From assembly GCA_017506865.1 (NCBI GenBank), contig JAFCMP010000102.1:186001-250000 (forward strand): DNA of 64,000 bases, written 5' to 3'. Both the position numbers and the translations under genes were made by a program. The notes below the pieces were generated by a model. It did no database searches. It had not been told where the DNA came from and saw only the letters and a list, made by a program, of their open reading frames with translations. Of the stretch, positions 1-10,235 are shown one piece after another; within the stretch, counting starts at the first letter, position 1, and the number at the start of each line of letters is the position of its first letter. The stretch is from Tribonema minus (taxonomy: Eukaryota; Sar; Xanthophyceae; Tribonematales; Tribonemataceae).

Positions 1-8
1 GCACGGGA

Positions 9-150
9 ATGGTTATAGCTCAGCTATTGTTGGCTATAACCATCTCTATGCAGCATAGATTAGCCTGCTAGCGTTATTTCAATGTTATAGCTCAGCTATT
101 GTTGGCTACAGATAACCATCTCTATGCAGCATAGATTAGCCTGCTAGAGT
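9..150. repeat. two tandem ~70-bp repeat units
   Basis: Two head-to-tail units (about 9-77 and 81-150) share the order TTATAGCTCAGCTATTG, TTGGCTA, ATAACCATCTCTATGCAGC and ATAGATTAGCCTGCTAG. Each starts with an imperfect palindrome (TTATAGC...GCTATAA). A more diverged copy of the same order lies at about 12588-12640. This suggests a dispersed repeat family rather than a local accident. No coding potential is seen. Confidence 0.75.
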
Positions 151-555
151 TAAATCAATGATATTGGCCACATCACCCATGCTACCAATGGCATCCTATG
201 CTTAGTAAGTTAGTAAGACAATTGTCATCAAATTACTATTATAGTACTAGTAGTACTTTGAAGTATAGCTATAGTAGGGCTAGGGGGATGTCGCATTGAG
301 CATAACAGCAGGCTGAACCAGAAAAGGAGCAGGGCTTGAAAATCGGACTTCTGACATGCATTTTCAGGGCGTTGTGAAAATTACAGGCTGAACATGAATG
401 CAGCAAGCTTGAAGTTTGCGAAGGGAAGGTCCCACTTGCAGTGCGCAATCCTCAGGCTCTTGTCCCTCGTGCTCGTTCAACAAAATTCGCAAGCAAGACA
501 TCATGAAGTGAAGCAGCACGACATATTGCATCAGCTAGAAAGAGATTTTGTCTGC
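151..555. other. no gene recognised
   Basis: AT-rich stretch with several AGTACT-type palindromes around 240-260. Only short open frames with no recognisable protein pattern and no convincing splice context. I see nothing functional here. Confidence 0.5.
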
Positions 556-559
556 ATGT

Positions 560-1110
560 ATGCATGGACCACTGATGTGCACATGTTGCAACAGGTCCTT
601 TGATAACGTACACCGCCATGACTGCGCAATTGATTAATGTTCAAGCTTGATAAGCCCACATCATACCGGCACTTACCGGTTAAGCTCCACGCCGACCACA
701 TCTATGATGGTGCCGCCGAGAACAACCCTTGCTGTTCCCCCAGCCGGTGGCCTGCAACGAGAGCCAACGTATGAGATGCTGACATAGCGTATCGAGCAGT
801 CGCAAGAGGGCCGATGCACCTAAACATGACCTCGGCGCTGTATCGGGCGGCCAATCGAGCTCAAGCTGGCTTCGTAATAAACGCAGGGGCATAGCAGCAT
901 TGACGATGGCTGGAGTCGACATCACATTCTTGATTACCTGGTGCTGGAGTACAGCCTTGACACGAATTGAGTGTCAATCACGCCAGCCAGCACTCGCGTG
1001 GAGCGCAGCTTTCCGACTGCTGCGCCGCGAGCATTTCGCAGCAATGCAGACAACATCTGCTTGGCGGAGGTGTGAGAAGCCGATGCTCGGGTGACTTTGC
1101 TGCAGCGGTG
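560..1110. repeat. dispersed repeat, left copy
   Basis: This stretch matches 13035-13510 in several collinear blocks. One block holds CACATC.ATG.TGGTGCCGC and GGCCTGCAACGAGAG (about 697-760 versus 13115-13180). Another holds GACACGAATTG...AATCACGCCAG, CAGCACTCGCG and GCCGCGAGCATT (about 959-1040 versus 13378-13460). The copies differ by many substitutions and small gaps and neither keeps a long shared reading frame. They look like two decayed members of one element or of one duplicated segment. Confidence 0.6.
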
Positions 1111-1270
1111 GTGTGCCACGCTCTCGAAAGAACAAGTACATCAGGTTGAAGTTGTATATTATGTCCTGGACCGCATGGGTTGAGCACACGATTCAGGCAA
1201 TTGGTTTATGGGGTTGGCTGACCAGCCAGTGCCCCGAAGCTACCGTCTGCAGGATTATGACTGAACGCCT

Positions 1271-2334
1271 CTAAGTCAGAATCCATGCTGGAAAGCGGCG
1301 ATGTCTTCTCCCCTCCCGATGTGACGCGAATAGCGATAGGCCCCCCTCGGGGGGCCCCACATCATAAGGTTGCGACGTCCGCCCCGTCCGGAAGAGGCCG
1401 GGGTGTGTTCGCTGAGACACAATTTGAAGTGTTGGGAGGGATGAATCCTTTGTAGACGACTCTGAAAGGAACGGGGTATTGTAAGCATGAGAGTGGGCTT
1501 TGCCCCACGATCTGTTGAGATTAAGCCCTACGTTCCGCAGATTTGTGTGGACGCCGGCGGCGGCAGCGGCAGCATCACGCTGCCCTGCCCCCGCAGGCGC
1601 CCCGCGTCGTCTCACCCCCTGCATATAGCCCCTCAACCCGCTCCCCTCCTCCTCCGGAGGGGGGGTGGAGTCAGGGGGGCTGTGCGCGCTCTTTCCGCTG
1701 ATGGATTGAATTCACCACCAGTCTTTCCCTTCTGAGGCCGTCGCACAAAAGTGCCGAGGGTGTCGGGGGGGTGTCTTGTGGTGAACATTTATTTCAACAG
1801 TGGCGATTCATCCTCTCTCTCTCTCTCACTCTCCCCTGTCTGCAGACACAACAAAGCCAGCAGCAGCCTGAGTGCAGGGTCTGTCATGCCCGTCGAAGAG
1901 CCTAGAGGCTCTTTCGATGGGTTCGCAGGCCCTGCGCTGAGCCTGCTGCTGGCTTTTGTCTGCAGATGGTTTTGAGTTCAGTGTCCGAAGAGGGGTCCGG
2001 GTGTTGCAAGGAAACCTTGCGATCCCGTCCCGCGGGCATGAGATGAGCAGTCCGTCATCGACGCTGAGCCCGGGCCCGAGCCAGTAACTTAAAGGGGGGG
2101 TCCTATGGTCAGCCTCACTGGGGGGCGTCTAGGGTCAGCCTCGCTGGGGCGTCCAGGGTCAGCCACCTGCCTTGTCCGCAATTACGACGAGGCTTCAGAG
2201 GTTCTTGTCAGGATGCTCTCCTGTGTCGGGGGGGGTGATGGGCCGTCCCAGGTGAAGCTGTCAATGCCCCCGTGCTCAGCCTTGAAGATTAGGTCCGGGT
2301 GCTGCACGGCAGGGGTGCTATCTGGTGTCGCGGA
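1271..2334. other. GC-rich non-coding block with several hairpins
   Basis: Composition changes sharply here, with G and C runs and short perfect stems, for example CCTCCTCCTCCGGAGG-type at about 1645-1667 and TTGCAAGGAAACCTTGC at about 2005-2021. Short frames exist on both strands but none resembles a known protein. A CT-dinucleotide tract lies at about 1811-1830. The longest hairpin is listed separately. Confidence 0.4.
1840..1965. ncRNA. 126-nt long inverted repeat (hairpin)
   Basis: The left arm begins CTGCAGACA and runs through AAAGCCAGCAGCAGCCTGAG and TGCAGGGTCTG. The right arm is its near-perfect reverse complement and ends in TTTTGTCTGCAG. The inner part folds again, GTCGAAGAGCC against GGCTCTTTCGAT around a TAGA loop, so the whole segment forms one long rod. 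It could be a small-RNA precursor, a MITE-like element or a folded transcript end. The sequence shows the fold only; transcription is not shown. Confidence 0.45.
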
Positions 2335-2486
2335 CAGGGGGTGAGCAGGCCGTCAAGACATTCGGAGCAAGTCCGGGCAGGGGGTGAGCAGGCCATCAAG
2401 ACATTCAGAGCAGGGGGTGAGCAGGCCATCCGGACATTCAGAGCAGGGGGTGAGCAGGCAGGCCATCAAGACATTCAGAGCAAGTC
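2335..2486. repeat. minisatellite, about 4 units of 32-44 bp
   Basis: Units begin GGGGGTGAGCAGGC and continue CATCAAGACATTCAGAGCA, starting near 2337, 2381, 2413 and 2446. They differ by small insertions and a few substitutions. The open frame running through them simply repeats with the DNA and is not evidence of a gene. Confidence 0.8.
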
Positions 2487-2696
2487 ACAAACCAGTGACC
2501 AGCTGGGTGCACCCCCTGCGGTGTATGCCGGCCAGCGGGCAGGCGCCTGCACCAGGACCACGGTGGGGACTCCACCGCAGAGGGGGGGAGGGGGTCCAGA
2601 TCGCCATCCAAAGAGCATCGGAATCTGCAACAGCAGCCTGAGGGCTAGCAGGTCACAGCGGGGGGCCCGTGAAGTGCAGCGGTGAGCAAGTCGGGC

Positions 2697-2757
2697 AAGG
2701 TCGGCATGCCCTGGGAAGGTCGGCATGCCCTGGGAAGGTCGGCATGCCCTGGGAAGG
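2697..2757. repeat. 19-bp tandem repeat, three perfect units
   Basis: AAGGTCGGCATGCCCTGGG is repeated three times without a mismatch, so it is a recent array. The unit contains the palindrome GGCATGCC. Confidence 0.9.
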
Positions 2758-3896
2758 AGATGTGTTCTGAACAGCCCACACCACAGAGTTTTGAATGGTC
2801 AACTTCTGCCAGAATCCATCATCTCCTCCACCAGCTTCACTGCGTTGAATCAAGAACAGCTTCACTGCGTTAAATCAAGAAAACAAAGGTAGAGTTCAGC
2901 TTCGCGTTCAAACTTCAAGTAGATTAGACAGTTGAAGTACGCATTTGTGTGGTTGAAGTTGAATTTTTAGTTTAAGGTTGAATTTTTAGTTTAAGGTATG
3001 TGTTTGTGTGGTTGAGGTTGAAGTTTTGTTGTGGACTTGTCTACTTCAAAGTGAAGTTCGCTGCGTGGATGTAGATTGAAGTTGCATACATCCTACTTCA
3101 ACTTTTCAAATACCGTATGCAACTCAACTTCACCTTCTGAACTTCAAGTTTACGATGAACTGTCAACACACCTCCTACTTCAAGTTGAAGTCCTTGAGGA
3201 TAAGTGAAGTTTCATACATCAAACTTCAACTGTGCGAAGACTGCATGCACCCTAACTTCACCTCCACAACTTCAACTTCATGGTGAACTGTTGAAACACA
3301 TCTACTTCAAGGTGAAGTTGAAGTCATGAAGGTAAAGTGGAGTTGCACATGGCAAACTTCAACTGGGGGCAGTCGATGTGCACCTTAACTTCACCTCCCC
3401 GACCTCAACTTCATGTTGAACTACGCCTGCGAATGGTTTTTGATGTACTTCAACGTGAAGTTGATGTTGTGGCGGGGAAGTTAAGTTGCACATGGCAAAC
3501 TTCAACTGGGGGCTGTCGATGTGCACCTGGACTTCTCCTCCATGACTTCAACTTCATGTTGAACTAGGCTTGTGAACGGTTTTCGCTGTACTTCAAGATG
3601 AAGTTGAAGTTTTGGCGGGGAAGTCAAAGTGCATGCGGCACACTTGAAATAGGAGCAGTCGATGGGAAGCCTGACTTCTCCTCCAACACTTCAAACTCAT
3701 GTTGAACTAGGCCTGTGAACGGTTTTAGCTGTACTTCAACATGAAGTTGAAGTTGGGGCGGGGAAGTCAAAGTGCATGCGGCACACTTGAAATAGTAGCA
3801 GTCGATGTGAAGCCTGACTTCTCCTCCAACACTTCAACTTCATGTTGAAGTAGGCCTATGAACGGTTTTAGCTGTACTTCAACATAAAGTTGAAGT

Positions 3897-4640
3897 TGGG
3901 GCGGGGAAGTCAGGTTGCGTCCGGCATGCTTTCACCCGGGCCGTTCTATATGCACCGCGACTGCCCCGTCACGACTTCAAAGTCATGACGAACTGAGCCT
4001 ATCAAGGGGTTCCAAAGGGGACCCCCCCAACTTCAAGGTGAAGTTGAAGTCGTGGACATGAAGTGAAGCTGCGTACGGCTTCCTCTCACTCAGGGCTGCA
4101 TGCTAGCTACAGACCATATGGAACCACGACCTCATCTTCACCTCCAACCCCAGGAACCTGGCTTTCTCACAGTGGTGAACCAGGATGGTGGGTCATGGGA
4201 ACGCTGAAGTCGGTTCAGGGATCAGCTCCGGTGGTAGGTACAGACCACCGGGGAGTCAGAAACCCGGAACAAAAGCGGTAGGCACCTTACTTGAAGTATG
4301 GTTGTATGATAGGCAACTTCACTTTACGTACCCAACTTCAACTTCGCCGCGAGACGGGCCTGGGAAGGGTTTTTCGTGAACTTCAACATGAAGTTGAAGT
4401 TAGGTAGGGAAAGTCAAGGTGCGTGCGGCTTCCTCTAACTCAGGGCAGTCGATATGTCACTCGACTTCCCCGCCCCAACTTCAACTTCTTGTTGAAGTGG
4501 GCCCTTGAATCAGCACGCGGACCCCCCCAACTTCAAGGCTAAGTTGAAGTCGTAGTCGAAAACGAAACCTGCTTCCGGCATACTGCAACTCGGGGCAGTC
4601 GATGTGCAGCTCGACTTCCCCGCCACAACTTCAACTTCAT
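3897..4640. repeat. higher-order repeat, copy 1
   Basis: A ~740-bp block of the hairpin array, including a unit type with GGGGTTCCAAAGGGGACC and a unique insert (about 4060-4290, containing GGTGGGTCATGGGAACGC). It recurs at 5135-5890 with an offset of 1234-1250 bp. It is nearly identical between copies apart from small gaps, so it was duplicated as a block after the basic units arose. Confidence 0.85.
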
Positions 4641-5134
4641 GTCGAACTGGGCCTGTCAACGGTTTTATCCGTACTTCAATATGAAGTTGAAGTTCTGATG
4701 GGGAAGTCGAGTTGTATGTGACAACTCAAACTCGGGGCAGTCGATGTGCTGCCTGACTTCTCATCCAAAACTTCAACTTCATGTTGAACTTGGCCTGTAT
4801 ACGGTTTTACCTGTACTTCAAGGTGAAGTTGAAGTTTTGACGGGGAAGTCAAGGTGCATGCGGCACACTTGAAGTAGGAGCAATCGATGTGCAGCCTGAC
4901 TTCCCCGCCATAACTTCAACTTCATGTTGAACTAGGCCTAACTAGGCCTGTGAACGGTTTTTGCCATACTTTAAGGTGAAGTTGAAGTTGTGACGGGGAA
5001 GTCGAGGTGCATGCGTCACACTTGAACTTAGAGCAGTCGATGTGCAGCATGATTCCCCTCCACAACCTCAACTTCATGTTGAAGTAGGCCTATGAACGGT
5101 TTTAGCTAGACTTCAACGTGAAGTTGAAGTTGGG

Positions 5135-5890
5135 GCGGGGAAGTCAGGTTGCGTCCGGCATGCCTTCACCTGGACCGTTCTATATGCACCGCGACTTCCC
5201 CGTCACGACTTCAAAGTCATGACGAACTGAGCCTATCAAGGGGTTCCAAAGGGGACCCCCCCAACTTCAAGGTGAAGTTGAAGTCGTGGTGATATCACGT
5301 GGACATGAAGTGAAGCTGCGTACGGCTTCCTCTCACTCTGGGGTGCATGCTAGCTACAGACCATATGGAACCAGGACCTCATCTTCACCACGAACCTCAG
5401 GAACCTGGGCTTCCCGGCAGTGCTGAACCAGGATGGTGGGTCATGGGAACGCTGAAGTCGGTTCAGGGATCAGCTCCGGTGGTAGGTACAGACCACCGGA
5501 GAGTCAGAAACCCGGAACAAAAGCGGTAGGCACCTTACTTGAAGTATGTTTGTGTGATAGGCAACTTCACTTCACGTACCCAACTTCAACTTCGCCGCGA
5601 GACGGGCCTGGGAAGGTTTTTTGTGAACTTCAACATGAAGTTGAAGTTGGGTAGGGAAAGTTAAGGTGCGTGCGGCTTCCTCTAACTCAGGGCAGTCGAT
5701 GTGTCACTCGACTTCCCCGCCCCAACTTCAACTTCATGTTGAAGTGGGCCCTTGAGGGGATTAGCGCGCGGAACCCCCCCAACTTCAAGGTGAAGTTCAA
5801 GTCGTAGACGAAAACGAAACCTGCTTCCGGCATACTGCAACTCGGGGCAGTCGATATGCAGCTCGACTTCCCCGCCACAACTTCAACTTC
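5135..5890. repeat. higher-order repeat, copy 2
   Basis: Second copy of the block at 3897-4640, in the same orientation. It carries a ~14-bp insertion near 5288 (GTGGTGATATCAC) not present in copy 1. Both copies contain the same frame around GGTGGGTCATGGGAACGC. Confidence 0.85.
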
Positions 5891-6344
5891 ATGTCGAACT
5901 GGGCCTTTAAACGGTTTCGAAGGTGGACCCCCCCAACTTCAAGGGTAAGTTGAAGTTGTGACGGGGAAGTCAACCTGCATCCGACATACTTCAACTCGGG
6001 GCAGTCGATCTTCCCCTTGACTTCTCCTCCTCGTTGCCCTTCCGTGACTGTTACTTACTGTTCCGGATCTGACGCGCTGGATCTTTTGACATCATCTTCT
6101 GTCGGGCATCGACCATGCACGTCGGCGTGCCCGTGGCATGTCATCGATCGTTCACCTGCTCCGATCACATGACACAGGACAATACGACATACTCCAGAAG
6201 TACGACATACAGGTACCGAGACACGCATGGCACATGTGTCGACAAAACCTGGACGCACACGGGGGGCAGATGGATGAGGACTCAAAGGGAGAGGAGTTGC
6301 CATTTGGCATTGGCATGTAGAAGTGATCGCCAATGCGCGTTGAG

Positions 6345-6425
6345 GCATTTCAAGGTGTGTGTGAGTAGATTCTGGTAGCAAGCTAGACATCCACCATCTG
6401 GGCTTCTCGCGCCCCAAGCAAGGAT
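6345..6425 (+). mobile_element. SINE-like 3' fragment, copy 1
   Basis: Contains GTAGATTCTGGTAGCAAGCT, GACATCCACCATCTGGGC and TCTCGCGCCCC. The same ordered blocks recur at 6725-6797, 35975-36062 and 40110-40185, with a weaker match at 18605-18655. GGGC and GCCC form a short stem. This copy lacks the AATAAA-like tail of the others. The class (SINE or other short element) is inferred only from dispersion and size. Confidence 0.5.
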
Positions 6426-6693
6426 GCAGAGGAGGTACGGGGAGCAGGGGCGGAAGCTGCTGGAGGCTGTGGCGACGGAGTATGCCAGCAGGATGTCAAT
6501 GCCCGGAGGAGCGCGCCCTAAAGCTCTCAAGGGCATCGCCCTGGCGCGCTTATGCTCGGCACTGTCGGCAGCGCTCCACATGGCGTACTCTGGCCGTGTC
6601 ATGACACACATGGCAGAATCCAGGGGGGGGGGGCACATGGAGGAGGACGTAGGGGAGGACCCCGAGATGCCATTTGGCGGCGGCGGCGTTTGA
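6424..6693 (+). CDS. uncharacterised 89-residue open frame
   Basis: An ATG-initiated frame of 89 codons between two copies of the SINE-like fragment. The product would be a basic helical first half (RKLLEAVATEYASRM, ALARLCSALSAALHMAY) and a Gly/Glu-rich tail. It resembles no family I know. It crosses a G run at about 6621-6630, which makes length errors likely. It may be an exon, an internal piece of a mobile element, or chance. Confidence 0.2.
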   Translation: MQRRYGEQGRKLLEAVATEYASRMSMPGGARPKALKGIALARLCSALSAALHMAYSGRVMTHMAESRGGGHMEEDVGEDPEMPFGGGGV

Positions 6694-6724
6694 GTGGTTG
6701 TCGTTGCGACACTTTCATACTGTC

Positions 6725-6797
6725 ATACGACATGTAGATTCCTTACAGCTAGATGCCAATCATCTGGGCTTTTTCGCGCCCTGAGCGAGAATTAATA
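6725..6797 (+). mobile_element. SINE-like 3' fragment, copy 2
   Basis: Runs ATGTAGATTCC, CAATCATCTGGGCTTTTTCG, CGCCCTGAGCGAG, then ATTAATAAAAAGTAC. It is the clearest copy with the stem GGGC/GCCC followed by an AT-rich AATAAA-containing tail. Confidence 0.55.
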
Positions 6798-6859
6798 AAA
6801 AGTACTTCTACATACATCTACTCATCATGCAGTACGCCTGTCCTGCACCGGCTCTCAAC

Positions 6860-8330
6860 TCAAGCATTGCAATCATCATGATGGCATGGCGCTGCAGTGT
6901 GCTGAACGCCAACGGTATAACCAGGCTGAGCGCCAATGGGCTGGAGCAAGGACAGGGTCACCGTGAATGCTGGTGCTAGCCACAGAGTCAGTTGCTCACA
7001 TGTGTGGAACCGGAAAATTTGCAACTCAAAGGTGCTGGCCCTCAGGCTCGAAGAACCACAATGCAAGGCTGCCTTCTAAGCTTGGTAACTGCACAACGAA
7101 CACTTCATGTACTTGGGATGTCGTGCAGCATCGGTTGCTGCTGGGGCGGCCGGTGCCGGTGCCACCTACTAGTAGTGGCGTGGCCGGCGCAGGTGCCGTT
7201 GGCAAGCCACCTCTCCCGAGGTCATCATGGTTCTATAATAGACAGCGGCGCACCTCCTCGTACTTCAACGGCACGCGTTCCGCTAGCGGCGGCACGGATG
7301 CCACCATTGCAGGCAGCGCCAGCTAATCCTAAGACAGCAGCGCTGCGAGCGGCAGACTACTACGGACGGCGGAGTACGCCACGCTGCAGGCGCGGCGCAG
7401 GTGATGGCGCGGATGGCGGCGCACTTATTATGCCCTGCCCACGCTGCGCCCTCGCCGGCCCGCAGCACTGCGGCCGGCGGCTCAGACGGCAGCGCGGTGG
7501 ACGCTTACGCTGTGAGCAGCGTTCATGCTTTCTCGTTGCACCCACTTAAATTTGCTCCTCGGCTCTGCGGACGATGATGTCCCCCCTGCCACATTGTGGC
7601 GCTGTGGAAGTGCGTGCTCCTAATTGTATGCAAGACCAGCACCGACCTCACCGCAATGCACACGTGGTCATTTTCCAGCCCATGCTGGCGGTGCCACACC
7701 ACAAGCACGATATCAGACCATTGCAGGTGCTGTGACCTGGTCCTGTGGAATCACGCCTGCGGCGCAGCACCTCTGCTCTTGGTGCTGTGCGGGCAATGTC
7801 ACACAATGTCATGCACCATTCTGGTGCTGCGCACAATGTCGCGTCATTGTCCCCGTTGGTGCTGCCGGCAACGGCGTGGTGCGGGCACGAATGCCAGCAT
7901 TGTGCCTGCGGCCAACGGCACTGCTGGTGTCAATGCGCCCACTCTGCCTCTCAACTTGAACGCACAACCACTGCTCTCCTCCACCTGACGGACTACCAGC
8001 AGCAGCGCCCCATTGCAGGCCACAGCAAAGAGCTCAAGTCTGTTGGCAGCGGCGCATCAACAGCCCAGTGCTCTATATTATACGTTTGTGCATTCATGGC
8101 AGTCAGAGTTACAAGCAGTCGCGAGATCGCGACATGCACGTGACACGGCCAGAACCTCGGCAATGATTCAATACTTCACCGCCATCCCTGTGCGTAGTCA
8201 ATTCTTTTTTGATCGGGCATATCTGAGTCCTGCGTTCAATACAAGTTGCATCACACAAACACACTGAAATACTCGTTATCGCTAAAGAGAGCCCCCAATT
8301 AACGATCAAACATTCACAGTACGCAGTCTT
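6860..8330. other. no gene recognised; GCTG-rich degenerate stretch
   Basis: About 7130-7990 repeats the string GGTGCTG with irregular spacers and often CAATG nearby, as a decayed low-complexity (Gly/Ala-rich) coding segment or minisatellite might. Frames of up to 185 codons exist but switch composition, overlap each other and show no conserved motif. I would not call a gene here. Confidence 0.4.
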
Positions 8331-10235
8331 GGGGATGAAATTGCAGGAACTTCTCGGACTTCTTCAAGGTGTCAGCAGGGGGTCACCGGTATAGGGGACG
8401 CAGGTGGGGTTGGCTTCAACTGCACACTGTGGTCTACCACGTATACTCCCGAGATGCGAGAGGCAACATCTCTCTACAGATCGATGGACAACACCGCCAT
8501 TAACCGCTGTGACTACCATCTTCACTGAGCATGCAACAGGCGGTGGGGGGGGGGCACCAAAATGAAGTTAACTTCAAAGCGACTGGCTTCGCTCCTGGTA
8601 GATAGAACTGGGCTTACTGCTAGTCGAATTGACCTTGCTGGGCTTGCTGATCTTGCTCATCTTACCTTTAAGAATGCTGACTACGCGTGCTGGGCGTGCT
8701 GGTTTTACTGATCCTACAGCTCTCACTACCAGTGGTGATCTTGCTGGGTTTTTCCAAAGACGTGCAGTGAGCAGCTATATACCAAAGCTGCTGGTCCGAG
8801 CTTGGCAGGCATAATTGTCTCTGCGCCTGCGATTGGTAGAGGGGCTGATCTAGTAGGTCCTAGAGCAGCGCCTTACTGCAGTATGTATAGCCATATCATA
8901 ATGGCCGCAGCAAGACAAGGCAGTGCTCAAAATGCAAGTATATGAGCAGCAAACACCCATGACTCTGTACGCAGGCTCAATTGTGATGTACTAGTGACAA
9001 CACTTGCATGAGCAGCAGTTGGTCGAGGCGGCTGGAATTATGAGCTCGTGAAAACAAGTACTATCAATTGCAGCAGAATCAGGAATTCCATATCAGTCAC
9101 TGCCATTCATTGGCTGAGCTCATGGTCTATCATACTGCTGACGACAATTGTGAACGCTGCGCTATGAGTAAATTATGCCAGCACTTGCTTAATCTAGCAG
9201 ATCGTTACTGAAGAACTGTGTGTTGAAATGAGCACTGTTTTGTAGCAGTCAGGTTGCACTTGAAGTTGTGCACTTGACGTTGCAGTTTGTTCGAGATCTG
9301 TTCGAGATCAGTTCGAGATCTTTTGCATGGCTGACTCAGCAATCCTGAGCTGGAATGCCCGGGCTTGCTGTGCTTTGTAATATCACTTCCTTTCCTACAC
9401 ACTAGCACGTGTGTGTGACTTGCTGCTGTGATGGCTCAAGCTCAGGTTCCTCTGCACGGTGATTTGCGCGATGTCAATATTGCAACTGTGGATGAGCTGA
9501 CGTTACTCTTGTCGTTTCACGTGCTTCAAGCCGCTTACAACTCATTGCTTCTGTTAATGTAAATTTTGCAGGTGTATGCATGGTGCTGGTCCACAGACTG
9601 CTTCATCTTAAGTAGTGCCAAAGCCGCCGCAGCCACTGCGCATCGCAAACTCTACAGCCAAAGGTCCTCCCTGCTCGCGGTGGTACGCGGTTGATATATC
9701 GCACTGGGTCCATCTGCATGTGATGTGCTTAACTTATTCTCAGTGGACAACGGCAAGTGCAACTTCAACCAGCCATGATTGCTGAGCATGTGGAGACAAC
9801 GGATATTTCTTGGCAACAGCGGAAGATAGTGCAGAATTTTCTAGCTGCTGTTGCAGGCACGTTTGTTCTTGCTGAAAAGCATGTTGTGTAATGTGAGAAC
9901 CCATACATACATTGGGAGACAGCCAATGGCAGTGCACACAGAAGACTCAAACTGCATACCAAGGGCCATAAATGCGATAAACTTCAAGGTTGCATTCACT
10001 TGCAAGTTCGTGTAGTACATGCCAATTGCTATGCCAAGAATGAGACAATGCAATGGTCATCATGTAGGCCCGCACCCGCCTGTTGCAAACTACTGTTTCC
10101 TGAGCCAATTCTGACATCATCAATGTGTGGGGTGACTCATGAGCTTCTCTTACCAGCTTGTAGGTTCTGACTCCTGCGCATCAAAAGTGGCGCAGCACAG
10201 CTATTGTAATCCTGCACTACAGCGTTGGCTCATCA
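8331..10235. other. no gene recognised
   Basis: Only short frames without family resemblance. About 8620-8760 shows imperfect repeats of CTTGCTG. A small 11-bp tandem repeat is listed separately. Confidence 0.5.
9290..9322. repeat. 11-bp tandem repeat, three units
   Basis: TTCGAGATCTG, TTCGAGATCAG, TTCGAGATCTT. Each unit contains GAGATC, giving a short cluster of near-palindromic sites. Confidence 0.8.

Larger units (their letters stand above)
2880..6040. repeat. satellite-like array of nested hairpin units
   Basis: About 3.1 kb is built from units repeating every ~142-155 bp. Each unit has a left arm (GACTTCCCCGCC, then AACTTCAACTTCATGTTGAA), a 25-30 nt spacer (AGGCCTGTGAACGGTTTT...), and a right arm that is the reverse complement (TTCAACATGAAGTTGAAGTT, then GGGGCGGGGAAGTC). 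A further spacer carries GCAGTCGATGTGCA. Left arms are readable near 3404, 3547, 3690, 3834, 4475, 4627, 4768, 4912, 5066, 5725 and 5878. The 2880-3330 part is more diverged. Short open frames inside repeat with the units and are not genes. Confidence 0.9.

Noticed and set aside
7-160. tRNA-like strings (TAGCTCAG) at the left edge
   Set aside because: TAGCTCAG resembles a tRNA D-arm, but no anticodon or T-arm and no acceptor stem pairing follow. The unit is a tandem repeat.
1271-1636. 121-codon minus-strand frame
   Set aside because: The plus strand is also open nearby, composition is that of GC-rich repeat DNA, and no motif is recognisable.
4063-5654. Paired open frames with a shared GWWVMGTLKSV stretch
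   Set aside because: They coincide with the duplicated satellite blocks and reflect DNA repetition, not selection on protein.
6967-8143. Overlapping frames of 110-185 codons with Cys-rich segments
   Set aside because: Three plus-strand frames are open over the same low-complexity GGTGCTG stretch. The Cys pattern has no regular metal-binding spacing.
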